In this document: positions 26,919 through 35,615 of the stretch, one piece after another
Position numbering within the stretch: the first letter of the stretch is position 1
How the letters are laid out: the number at the start of each line of letters is the position of its first letter
DNA from: Bacteroidales bacterium
GTDB taxonomy: Bacteria > Bacteroidota > Bacteroidia > Bacteroidales > UBA932
Reading direction: 5' to 3'
Length of the DNA: 64,000 bases
NCBI GenBank assembly: GCA_011620605.1
Contig: WOYW01000014.1
Location: 62,001-126,000 of the forward strand
Translations under genes and position numbers: made by a program
Notes under the pieces: generated by a model
What the model saw: only the letters and a program-made list of their open reading frames with translations
Told to the model about the DNA's origin: nothing
Database searches by the model: none

Positions 26919-29570
26919 ATGGAACTACCTGCAATATACGATCCCTCGGTTACAGAAGATAAATGGTACAGCTACTGGCTAAAACACCGTTTTTTCCATT
27001 CGGAGCCTGATGAGCGTCCCAAATACAGCGTGGTGATCCCGCCCCCCAATGTTACGGGAGTGCTTCACATGGGGCACATGCTCAATAATACCATCCAGGA
27101 CGTTCTGGTAAGACGGGCCCGTATGCAGGGTAAAAACACTTGCTGGGTACCGGGTACCGATCATGCTTCCATAGCCACTGAAGCCAAAGTAGTTGCCCTA
27201 TTAAAAGAAAAAGGGATAGACAAGACCGGCATATCCAGGGAAGAATTTCTGGAGCATGCCTGGGCCTGGAAAGAAAAACACGGCAACATCATATTGGAAC
27301 AACTGAAAAAACTGGGTGCCTCCTGTGACTGGGACCGTACCAATTTTACCATGAACCCGGATATGAGCCGTGCCGTAACGGACACTTTTGTTCATCTCTA
27401 CAACCAGGGACTGATCTACCGGGGAGTGCGGATGGTTAACTGGGACCCACAGGGGAAAACTGCAGTAAGTGACGAAGAAGTCATTCACAGGGAAGTCAAC
27501 GAAAAATTGTATTACCTGCGGTATTTTTTCAGCAACGACGGAAAACGTGGCGACGGATATCTGTCTGTAGCCACCACAAGGCCCGAGACCATTATGGCCG
27601 ATTTAGCCGTATGCGTCAATCCTCAGGATGAGAGGTATTTAGGACTGATAGGGAGAAAAGTGTTGATCCCTTTGATAGACAAAGAGATACCTGTAATTGC
27701 GGATGATTACGTGACCATGGATTTCGGGACCGGCTGTCTGAAGATCACACCGGCTCACGATCCAAACGACTACGAAATAGGATTGCGTCACAAACTGCCT
27801 GTTATAGACATCATAGATCCGGACGGTACCCTGAACGATCAGGCACAGATTCTGGTAGGTGAAGACCGTTTTGCAGCACGCAAAAAGATCCGCACCATGC
27901 TGCAGGAATCCGGCTGCCTGGAGAAAGAAGAACCGTATGTCACACAGGTGGGCTTTTCCGAACGGACCGATGCCGTTATTGAGCCGAGGCTTTCGCTGCA
28001 GTGGTTCTTAAAACTGGAAGTGCCTGCAAAAAAAGCACTGGAGTACGTAGAAGACGGCCGGGTAAAACTGATTCCCGATAAATACCGAAACACATACCGC
28101 CACTGGATGGAAACAGCCCGTGACTGGTGCATATCCCGCCAGTTGTGGTGGGGACAACAGATCCCTGCCTGGTACCTCCCGGACGGGGAAGTGGTCGTGG
28201 CATCTACTGCGGAAGAAGCCCTGAAACTGGCCATGAAAAAGGATCCTTCCCTAAAGCAGGAAGACCTGCAACAAGACCCCGATGTGGTGGATACCTGGTT
28301 CTCTTCCTGGTTGTGGCCCATTTCTGTATTTGATCCCGGGAAGCCCGGTCATCCCCAAAAAACACCCAATGCAGAACTGGCCTATTATTATCCCACTGAT
28401 GACCTGGTTACGGCTCCCGACATCCTGTTCTTCTGGGTAGCCCGGATGATCATGGCAGGAGAAATTTATTGCCAGGAAAAACCTTTCTCCAATGTCTACC
28501 TGACCGGAATGGTACGCGACAAACTGGGAAGAAAAATGTCCAAATCACTGGGAAATTCCCCCGATCCCATAGAATTGATAAACAAATACGGAGCCGACGG
28601 TGTCCGTATGGGTTTGATGTTGTGTACTTCTGCCGGAAACGATATTTTATTTGACGAAAGCCAGGTGGAACAGGGACGGAATTTCTGCAACAAGATATGG
28701 AATGCTTACAGGCTGGTACGTTCCTGGAAACGGGACAAATCTTTGCCCCTGGAAGAAACTTCCGGACAAGCCATCAAGTGGTTCCGTCAATTGCTGGCTT
28801 CCACCCGGGAAGAAATGGAAGACCTTTTTTTAAAATTCCGTTTGTCGGAAGCCCTGATGTTGCTTTACAAACGCTTCTGGGATGACTTTTGTTCCTGGTA
28901 TCTGGAGATCATAAAACCTGTCGGTACCGGAAAGAAAAAAATTGATGCCGCCACTTACGACACAACATTGGAATTCTTTGATATTCTGTTGCATATGCTG
29001 CATCCGTTTATGCCCTTCATCACGGAAGAATTGTGGCAAAACCTTTACGAACGTAATGAAGGGGAAAGTATCATGGTTTCTTCAATACCGGGAACCGGCT
29101 CCTACAAACAGGAAGAGCTGGAACAATTTGCCCGATTGCAGGAACTGATCGTTTCAATAAGGGGTTTGCGTCAAAAGAAGCAAATACCCGGAAAAACCGC
29201 CCTGAAACTTTATATTAAAGGTAAATTTCCCGAAAACCTTTATGGGATTGTCAAACGTATGGGAGGCCTGGAAGAAGTTGTTCCTGTTAAGGATACTCCC
29301 CGCGAAGGCAATTTGTATGCGTTCCTGATAGGGACGACTGAATTTTTCATTCCCCTGGGAGAACTTCTGGATACGAAAGAAGAACGTTCCAAACTCCAGG
29401 GGGAACTGGAGTACTACCGTAATTTCCTGGCTACTGTTGAAAAGAAACTCAAAAATCCCAATTTCGTTCAACGAGCCCCGGAACAGGTAGTAGTTACCGA
29501 ACAGAAAAAACGTTCGGATGCCCTGGCAAAGATTGCCGCTCTTGAGCAGCAATTATCATCATTAAAATGA
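26919..29570 (+). CDS. valS: Valine-tRNA ligase
   Basis: An 883-residue class I aminoacyl-tRNA synthetase charging tRNA-Val. The HIGH motif is VLHMGHM within PPPNVTG, the editing domain covers about 190-340 (TTRPETIMADLAVCV, TPAHDPNDYEIG), and KMSKS is in GRKMSKSLGNSPDP. A C-terminal coiled coil (about 810-883) binds tRNA. The open frame extends 25 codons further upstream, but the family start is MELPAIYDPS and the -7 element at 26890-26897 lies inside that extension, so I set the start at 26919. It opens a nine-gene run; its stop overlaps the next start (ATGA). Confidence 0.97.
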   Translation: MELPAIYDPSVTEDKWYSYWLKHRFFHSEPDERPKYSVVIPPPNVTGVLHMGHMLNNTIQDVLVRRARMQGKNTCWVPGTDHASIATEAKVVALLKEKGIDKTGISREEFLEHAWAWKEKHGNIILEQLKKLGASCDWDRTNFTMNPDMSRAVTDTFVHLYNQGLIYRGVRMVNWDPQGKTAVSDEEVIHREVNEKLYYLRYFFSNDGKRGDGYLSVATTRPETIMADLAVCVNPQDERYLGLIGRKVLIPLIDKEIPVIADDYVTMDFGTGCLKITPAHDPNDYEIGLRHKLPVIDIIDPDGTLNDQAQILVGEDRFAARKKIRTMLQESGCLEKEEPYVTQVGFSERTDAVIEPRLSLQWFLKLEVPAKKALEYVEDGRVKLIPDKYRNTYRHWMETARDWCISRQLWWGQQIPAWYLPDGEVVVASTAEEALKLAMKKDPSLKQEDLQQDPDVVDTWFSSWLWPISVFDPGKPGHPQKTPNAELAYYYPTDDLVTAPDILFFWVARMIMAGEIYCQEKPFSNVYLTGMVRDKLGRKMSKSLGNSPDPIELINKYGADGVRMGLMLCTSAGNDILFDESQVEQGRNFCNKIWNAYRLVRSWKRDKSLPLEETSGQAIKWFRQLLASTREEMEDLFLKFRLSEALMLLYKRFWDDFCSWYLEIIKPVGTGKKKIDAATYDTTLEFFDILLHMLHPFMPFITEELWQNLYERNEGESIMVSSIPGTGSYKQEELEQFARLQELIVSIRGLRQKKQIPGKTALKLYIKGKFPENLYGIVKRMGGLEEVVPVKDTPREGNLYAFLIGTTEFFIPLGELLDTKEERSKLQGELEYYRNFLATVEKKLKNPNFVQRAPEQVVVTEQKKRSDALAKIAALEQQLSSLK

Positions 29571-32500
29571 AATACAGACATCTGATCCTGACATTGATCT
29601 CTTTCACATTGGTTGCTCAATGTGTGAAAGTCAGTGAACTGGATGACAATGCCGACATTTCTTCCTGCGGAATCACCGCAGTATCTCCTCAGGCAGTGGT
29701 TTTTGACTCACCTGTATTAGAGGGGAACCGGATCATTCTCCCCATGGATTACGGAAAATACGAATTCCCGGTAACCGTGGCCCTGGATATCAAAACAGCC
29801 CAGAAGATAGATAAGATCCTGGGCATGGACGAAAGCAATACGCTCGTATTTGAAAATGAAGGAACAATCCGGAAAATACACCTTATAGCCCTGAGCGGCG
29901 TTGTACGCACTTATGAGATCCGTATTGAAGTGGCTCCACGCAACGACCTGGCTTCCGTATCGGCTGCCACATTGCTGGAATTTACGCCGGATAACTTTTT
30001 GCTTGCCCGTGAAGTAATGATAGATTTGGTTGAAAACCATGTGGTAATTTATGCTCTTACGGGACAGACATTACCTATAAACATATCTCTCCAGATGGAA
30101 CTCAGCCCGGGAGCGCACCTGGACGATCAGCAGGCAGTTCAGAGCTTTACCATAAATGCTTACGATACCGCGATCCCGTTTACCGTTACTGCTGAAAGCG
30201 GAAAAAAAGAAACATGGTCCGTAGTTTTAACCGGTATCACACCTGTCGAAGATCTTTCGCAGACTCAGCCCGATGTTTGGGAGCGGATGGCACCCGCGGG
30301 ACCTTACACGGTTTCTTTCAAAAATGAAGGCCCTGTGACGGAAAGTGTACGGGCCCATGCTTCCGCAGGGAAAATGATCGTATGTGTACGTGAACAGGGA
30401 ACGGCTTTCCCCTGGAACGTGTCCCTGAATTATGGCCTGCAACCCTACATCTTGCCTGTAGAGATAGCTCCTGGAGATGTTTTCACTGTTTCGGGATGGG
30501 AAGAAACACACACGTTCTATCTTTTGGATGTATTGTCTTTGCAGGCCCGTGCCTGGGACCTGATCTGGGAAAGGTGGCTGAACCCGGAAAACAAGGTGAT
30601 CTCGTTTGCTGTTCTGGAATACAACTCGGCACAAAACCAGATGGAACCGGGCGATCCCGTGATAGATACCCTGACTTCATCTGTAAGTGTTCCCCTGATA
30701 TCCGGGAATGATTTTCCGTTGCAGATCACTTCATATATTATGACGGTTTCCGACAGTGCTAAATACCAAATGCCGGAACAAATATTTTTTGAAACCTACA
30801 AAAGTGAAATCCCTTTTACCGTAACCTCCCAGTCGGGCAATGAAAAACAATGGATGCTTAAACTGGATCCCTGGTTCAGTACAGGAACTGATATATTGTC
30901 TTTTACAGCGGAAAGTTACCACTCGGAACAAAACATGGTGCAGCTGGAATCCACCCGGGCTGCTATAGATTCGGATAATAAAACCCTCACGCTGGTGCTT
31001 AAGGCCGGGTATGACTTTCCCCTTGTCATTGACAATTTTGACCTGGAAATCTCTGAAAACGCCGTATTGCAGGAAGATTATTCGCAAGGTATCGTGTTCC
31101 ATACGATCGATCAGGCTATCCCCTTGACAGTAGTGGCTGAAAGCGGAGATACCATGCAATGGACACTGCTGTTGGCCGATGAACGTACGGAGAACCTGGA
31201 AGCTCTTGTGCTGGATTATCGCATAGCAGGTTACCGGGGAACTACGGAAACAAACAACAACATAGTCATGGAAGAGTGGGGAGTAGTGGATACCCTGAAC
31301 AGGACCGTGACGTTGATCATCAACGACTGGTCCTCAAAAATGCCGGTAACCGTTAACGGGGTCATGAACATTTCCAAAAACGCCACCCTGGAAGGCACAA
31401 TGGTTAATGCCTGTGATCACCAGGTTGTCTTCCATTCCGTGGGTGATATGTTTGAATTTTCGGTTACTTCTGAAAGCCGCACAAATACTACCGTCTGGAC
31501 CCTGATGCTGGAAGATCGTTCTCCCGCCAGGAGTTCAGAAGCGGAAGTGACCGGATTTTTCACCGGAAATCCTTCATCGGGTTTTGAATTCGACAAAAAA
31601 TATTTGGAATCCTCTATCAGCACCATCACGCTGTTGGTAAGCACAAGGCCAGCTCCGGATGCGTTGCTGGCCATTAAACCACAGATCACTGTTTCCCAGG
31701 GAGCCAGGCTTCAGGGGATCACCTCGGGAGCCCTGCTTGCCTTATCCTTTGCTGAGCCTTATGTTTTCCGTGTCATGGCCAGGGACGAAACCGTCAGGGA
31801 ATGGCAGGTAAAGCTTATATATGCCCCGCAGGTGTACAACAGCGGTTATGAAGAATGGGGTACTGTAGACGGTATCCAGAATATTCTGCCATCCAACGGA
31901 AACGGATGGACTACCGGCAACAATACCCAGGTTATTGGGACAACAAGAGAACCCGGAAAAGACAGTCCTTATGCTGCCCAGATGCTAACCCAACTCAGAA
32001 CGGTCAAATTACTGAATCTCAAGGTGACCAGCCTTGCAGCCGGAGCCGTCATGTTGGGCGAATTCAATTTTAGTATAGATGTGGAGGCCGTAATGAATCC
32101 CACCAGTATGTCCGATTTCGGGATCCCGTTTACGGCAGATTCAAATCCCGTAGGTTTTGAAATTGATTACAATTACCAATCCGGGGGCCAACGGGTATAC
32201 ACCAAAGCTTATAAGAAATATATTGTTGGTATTCCAACTCCCGCTTTCAAAGATCCGGTAAATGTATCCGGACCGGATAAAGGAGTTATCGCTACCGAAT
32301 TACACTATAATGATGGAAGCGCCTGGGAATACGACCTGAAAAACCGTCCTACCCTGATAGCCGAAAGCGAGATCCTGACGGAAGGAACCGCCGGGTGGAC
32401 CCGTGCCCGCATGGTTTTTAATAAGGTTCCCGGAAAAGAGAACCTGAAAATGACACACCTGGTAGTGCGTATATCTTCTTCCTATAAGGGAGATGAATTC

Positions 32501-32587
32501 ATGGGAGCCGACGGGAGCAAGCTGATCGTGGACAATTTTAAACTGATCTATTACCTTCCCGGCGATACGGCTACAATATTGGAATAA
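29567..32587 (+). CDS. Large exported repeat protein with C-terminal PCMD domain
   Basis: A 1006-residue exported protein. The leader ends LVAQC with Cys19; glutamine before the cysteine is atypical for a lipobox, so lipidation is likely but not certain. About five repeats of roughly 105-115 residues each end in a phrase like IPFTVTAESGKKETWSVVL or IPLTVVAESGDTMQWTLLL (near residues 220, 430, 540, 655, 755), the DUF5018-like pattern. The last 250 residues match the PCMD (putative carbohydrate metabolism) domain: YNSGYEEWG, later NFSIDVEAV and a final LIVDNFKLIYY strand. PCMD proteins are usually found in glycan-utilisation loci, so its placement between valS (ATGA overlap) and a housekeeping thioesterase is unusual. 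Confidence 0.82.
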   Translation: MKYRHLILTLISFTLVAQCVKVSELDDNADISSCGITAVSPQAVVFDSPVLEGNRIILPMDYGKYEFPVTVALDIKTAQKIDKILGMDESNTLVFENEGTIRKIHLIALSGVVRTYEIRIEVAPRNDLASVSAATLLEFTPDNFLLAREVMIDLVENHVVIYALTGQTLPINISLQMELSPGAHLDDQQAVQSFTINAYDTAIPFTVTAESGKKETWSVVLTGITPVEDLSQTQPDVWERMAPAGPYTVSFKNEGPVTESVRAHASAGKMIVCVREQGTAFPWNVSLNYGLQPYILPVEIAPGDVFTVSGWEETHTFYLLDVLSLQARAWDLIWERWLNPENKVISFAVLEYNSAQNQMEPGDPVIDTLTSSVSVPLISGNDFPLQITSYIMTVSDSAKYQMPEQIFFETYKSEIPFTVTSQSGNEKQWMLKLDPWFSTGTDILSFTAESYHSEQNMVQLESTRAAIDSDNKTLTLVLKAGYDFPLVIDNFDLEISENAVLQEDYSQGIVFHTIDQAIPLTVVAESGDTMQWTLLLADERTENLEALVLDYRIAGYRGTTETNNNIVMEEWGVVDTLNRTVTLIINDWSSKMPVTVNGVMNISKNATLEGTMVNACDHQVVFHSVGDMFEFSVTSESRTNTTVWTLMLEDRSPARSSEAEVTGFFTGNPSSGFEFDKKYLESSISTITLLVSTRPAPDALLAIKPQITVSQGARLQGITSGALLALSFAEPYVFRVMARDETVREWQVKLIYAPQVYNSGYEEWGTVDGIQNILPSNGNGWTTGNNTQVIGTTREPGKDSPYAAQMLTQLRTVKLLNLKVTSLAAGAVMLGEFNFSIDVEAVMNPTSMSDFGIPFTADSNPVGFEIDYNYQSGGQRVYTKAYKKYIVGIPTPAFKDPVNVSGPDKGVIATELHYNDGSAWEYDLKNRPTLIAESEILTEGTAGWTRARMVFNKVPGKENLKMTHLVVRISSSYKGDEFMGADGSKLIVDNFKLIYYLPGDTATILE

Positions 32588-32589
32588 TT

Positions 32590-33000
32590 ATGATGGAATA
32601 TACTTCAAAAATTACAGTCAGATATTACGAAACAGACCAAATGGGAGTAGTGCATCACTCAAACTACATCCGTTATTTCGAAACAGCACGTGAAGAAATG
32701 ATGGAACATTACGGCGTTCCATATACCGAAACCGAATCGCGCGGAATCATTATGCCGGTGCATGCCGTTCACTGCGATTACATACATCCTGCACGTTACG
32801 GGGAAGTGTTGTCCGTTGAAACGCGTCTGGAAGAAATGCCCCGTTCACGCATTACGTTCCGTTACAACATCTTAAATCCGGACAACGTGCTGCTGGCCAA
32901 GGGCTATGTAACACTCGCTTTTGTGGATGTTTCCCGGGGTAAACCGGTAAGGGCTCCCCGTTTTTTAACGGAAGTATTGGAAAAATACATAAATTTGTAA
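32590..33000 (+). CDS. Hot-dog fold acyl-CoA thioesterase (YbgC/FadM-like)
   Basis: A 136-residue single hot-dog domain. The family motif YYETDQMGVVHHSNYIRYFE (residues 12-31) contains the catalytic aspartate of the 4-hydroxybenzoyl-CoA thioesterase/YbgC group, and GYVTLAFVDVSRGKPVRAP is the typical second half. Members hydrolyse short or aromatic acyl-CoA esters in the cytoplasm; YbgC is linked to the Tol-Pal envelope system in Proteobacteria, but no tol genes are near. It begins three bases after the PCMD protein and ends 17 bases before tatA, so it is inside the valS run. Confidence 0.9.
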   Translation: MMEYTSKITVRYYETDQMGVVHHSNYIRYFETAREEMMEHYGVPYTETESRGIIMPVHAVHCDYIHPARYGEVLSVETRLEEMPRSRITFRYNILNPDNVLLAKGYVTLAFVDVSRGKPVRAPRFLTEVLEKYINL

Positions 33001-33017
33001 AACAAGACTAAAGGGAT

Positions 33018-33224
33018 ATGAATAAATTATTGTTGTTTGGCACTCTGGGTGCCACCGAAATCATCATCATTGCTCTGATCGTTCTGCTTCTGTTCGGAGG
33101 CCGCAAGATCCCCGAATTGATGAAAGGCATAGGTAAAGGCGTAAAAAGTTTTAAAGAAGGTGTAAAGGGCATTGAAGACGACCTGAAAGAAGAAGATGAT
33201 GAGATTAAGAAAGAGCTGAAGTAG
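33018..33224 (+). CDS. tatA: Twin-arginine translocase subunit TatA/E
   Basis: A 68-residue TatA-type protein: a short N-terminus, one transmembrane helix (about 12-27, ending [13 protein letters not shown] with the conserved FG hinge), an amphipathic helix ([15 protein letters not shown]) and an acidic/basic tail. TatA oligomers form the passage for folded proteins. It is followed five bases later by tatC, and no separate tatB is seen, so this is a minimal TatAC system in which TatA may also act as TatB. Confidence 0.95.
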   Translation: MNKLLLFGTLGATEIIIIALIVLLLFGGRKIPELMKGIGKGVKSFKEGVKGIEDDLKEEDDEIKKELK

Positions 33225-33229
33225 CAGAG

Positions 33230-34054
33230 GTGGCCGATTCTTCCCGGGATAAGATTGAGATGACCTTTTGGGAACATCTGGATGAGTTCCGCAAGGTATT
33301 GTTTCGCTCTGCAATTGCCCTGATTTTATTAATGGTAATTGTCTTTGTGAATAAAAACTTTGTGTTTGAGACTGTCATTTTTGCTCCCAGAACATCCGAT
33401 TTTATTCTTTACAGGTGGATTGGATCCCTGGCCGCATGGACCGGGTTTTCATCATTTACACCGGAACCTTTTGAACTTCAATTACAAAACATAGAGCTTT
33501 CCGCTCAGTTCTTTACCCATATAAGTGTTTCTTTCAGTATAGCCTTTGTGTTGGCTACTCCTTTTTTATTATACCAGCTTTGGCTTTTTGTTAAGCCCGC
33601 TCTTTATCCAAACGAGAAAAAATCCGTAGTGGGAGCCTTTGCCTGGTGTTCCCTGCTTTTCTTTCTGGGTGTGGTAGTCGGGTATCTTTTTGTTTTTCCC
33701 CTGACCATTAATTTCCTTGGCAGTTACCAGGTAAGCGACTTGGTGGAAAACCAGATCACCCTGCAATCCTATGTACACATGTTTACCTGGCTGGTGATCA
33801 TAATGGGAATTGTGTTTGAAATGCCTGTTTTGTTGCGTGTTTTATCCCGAATGGGTATCATATCCAAGGAATTGTTGAAAAAATACAGGAAATATGCGGC
33901 CGTTATTCTGTTGGTTCTGGCCGCCATCATAACACCAAGCGGGGATGCATTCACATTGTTCGTCGTAGCATTGCCCTTGTATCTTCTCTACGAAATAAGT
34001 ATACTTGTATGTTACAGTAAGTCGGCAGAAGAAGATGAAACCTCCAAAGCGTAA
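33230..34054 (+). CDS. tatC: Twin-arginine translocase subunit TatC
   Basis: A 274-residue six-helix membrane protein that recognises twin-arginine signal peptides. MTFWEHLDEFRK is the conserved cytoplasmic N-terminus that binds the signal; PFLLYQLWLFVKPALYPNEKK and the F-P-L loop (YLFVFPLTINFLGSYQV) are family hallmarks. Relative to typical TatC there is a longer first periplasmic loop (about 45-80). I used the GTG at 33230; the ATG at 33260 would remove ten residues and is possible. The end overlaps the WG-repeat gene by 20 bases. Confidence 0.94.
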   Translation: MADSSRDKIEMTFWEHLDEFRKVLFRSAIALILLMVIVFVNKNFVFETVIFAPRTSDFILYRWIGSLAAWTGFSSFTPEPFELQLQNIELSAQFFTHISVSFSIAFVLATPFLLYQLWLFVKPALYPNEKKSVVGAFAWCSLLFFLGVVVGYLFVFPLTINFLGSYQVSDLVENQITLQSYVHMFTWLVIIMGIVFEMPVLLRVLSRMGIISKELLKKYRKYAAVILLVLAAIITPSGDAFTLFVVALPLYLLYEISILVCYSKSAEEDETSKA

Positions 34055-35615
34055 ATCCTTTTTTCTGATCACAGGCGCGATCGTTCTTTTGTGCCTGATC
34101 CTGCTTATAATGCCTTTTTTCTGGAAACAGCCCGTTTTTTGGCTGTTGAAAAGCGATTGGATGAACGGTTACGGCAAAGCCCGGCTCATCGCTTTTTACA
34201 ACCCGGCTCCTGCTGATATCCTACGCGAACACGTTGATCAGTACAACGGAGGATTCAAACCAGGTGATTTTCGGGCAGGCCTCGTATATGTACCGGGAAA
34301 AGGATACAACTACAAAGATTCACTGGGACTGCTTCTGACTCGTGATTTTTACCTTCTGGCAGAACCTTTCAGCAAAGGGCTTGCCCGTGTAAAAACGGGA
34401 TCGGGTTACGGAATGCTGAATCCCAAAGGAAAATGGGTTATTCTTCCGGAATACGATACCGTAATAACTCAGGAAAAAGTACTCATAGTAAAACGTGACA
34501 ACAGGTACGGAATAACAAGCCGCAAAGGTCGTTTCCTTATTCCTTTGCAGGAAGAAAAGATCTCAAACACCTATTACTCACAGGCATTGCCTTTCATGTT
34601 GAGATACGGTACGAACGGGTCTTTTTCCGTTATCCATCCAAAAGGGACACGATCAGAGGCAGCCCTATACGACAGTCTTTATTTCCGGGACAACACCCTG
34701 TTCGCGGGCAGAAAGGATCTTTGGGGTGTTCTGGACAATACCGGATCGGAGATCATACCCGTTATTTATGATAGTCTGTTTGTCTATAAGCCGGAATTAT
34801 TCACAGTGATCCGTAATGGACAGCAGGGATTTCACTTTCCCGGCGAAACCCAACCGCTTATCCCTGCAAAATATGAAAAAGTGGATGTCTGCACCCCGGA
34901 TACTTACAGGGTCTACCTGGACAATCATTACGGACTGCTGGACCGGGAAGCGGCAACACTTATAGAGCCGGTATACGATACGATATATGCTCATCACGGA
35001 GATGAATGGATCGTTACGGGGAATCACAACCGTTATGCCTTACGCAATACAAATGACCTGTCGTATCCCTCGGAATTTTTTGAAATGGTAGGTCCATGCA
35101 GGGAAGGTATGACTGTCGTTCGTAATGAAGACGGGTACGGTGTTGTGTCTGAAGACGGAACCGTTACGGTAATCCCGCAATACGATTCCATAAGCCACTA
35201 CAGCAGCGGCCTGGCGGTAATTTATGATAACAGTCAATACGGAGTCATTGACAAAACAGGAACCTTTACCATCCCGTTTTCCCTGAAACTGGTGGAACTG
35301 TATGATTTTCACGACGGCATTGCACTGGCTGCACAATTGAACCTGATGACATCACGCATCAGGAAACAATATGGATTTATTGACAAAGACGGCAACACCG
35401 TAGTTCCTTTCATCTATGAAGACGGACATAAAGTCTTTTCCAACGGGCTGGCAGGAATGCGCCTGAACGGTGCCTGGGGTTTTATCAACATAAAAGGGGA
35501 AAATGTCATTCCTTTCCTGTACGATACCGTTACACGGTTTTCAAACGGCAGGTCACAGGCAGTTTACCACGGATTGATACATACTATTGATACACAGGGG
35601 AGAACAGTAGAATGA
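34035..35615 (+). CDS. Membrane-anchored WG-repeat protein
   Basis: A 526-residue protein with one N-terminal transmembrane segment (about 9-29, FFLITGAIVLLCLILLIMPFF) followed by many WG/KWG-type repeats: for example YGMLNPKGKWVILPEYD, YGVVSEDGTVTVIPQYD, YGVIDKTGTFTIPF and WGFINIKGENVIPFLYD. Each unit is about 40-50 residues. Such repeats form beta-propeller-like or solenoid surfaces for protein binding, here in the periplasm. The in-frame TTG at 34005 would give a poor start, so I chose the ATG at 34035. It overlaps tatC upstream and the ABC-F gene downstream (ATGA), so its expression is tied to both. The binding partner is unknown. Confidence 0.85.
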   Translation: MKPPKRKSFFLITGAIVLLCLILLIMPFFWKQPVFWLLKSDWMNGYGKARLIAFYNPAPADILREHVDQYNGGFKPGDFRAGLVYVPGKGYNYKDSLGLLLTRDFYLLAEPFSKGLARVKTGSGYGMLNPKGKWVILPEYDTVITQEKVLIVKRDNRYGITSRKGRFLIPLQEEKISNTYYSQALPFMLRYGTNGSFSVIHPKGTRSEAALYDSLYFRDNTLFAGRKDLWGVLDNTGSEIIPVIYDSLFVYKPELFTVIRNGQQGFHFPGETQPLIPAKYEKVDVCTPDTYRVYLDNHYGLLDREAATLIEPVYDTIYAHHGDEWIVTGNHNRYALRNTNDLSYPSEFFEMVGPCREGMTVVRNEDGYGVVSEDGTVTVIPQYDSISHYSSGLAVIYDNSQYGVIDKTGTFTIPFSLKLVELYDFHDGIALAAQLNLMTSRIRKQYGFIDKDGNTVVPFIYEDGHKVFSNGLAGMRLNGAWGFINIKGENVIPFLYDTVTRFSNGRSQAVYHGLIHTIDTQGRTVE

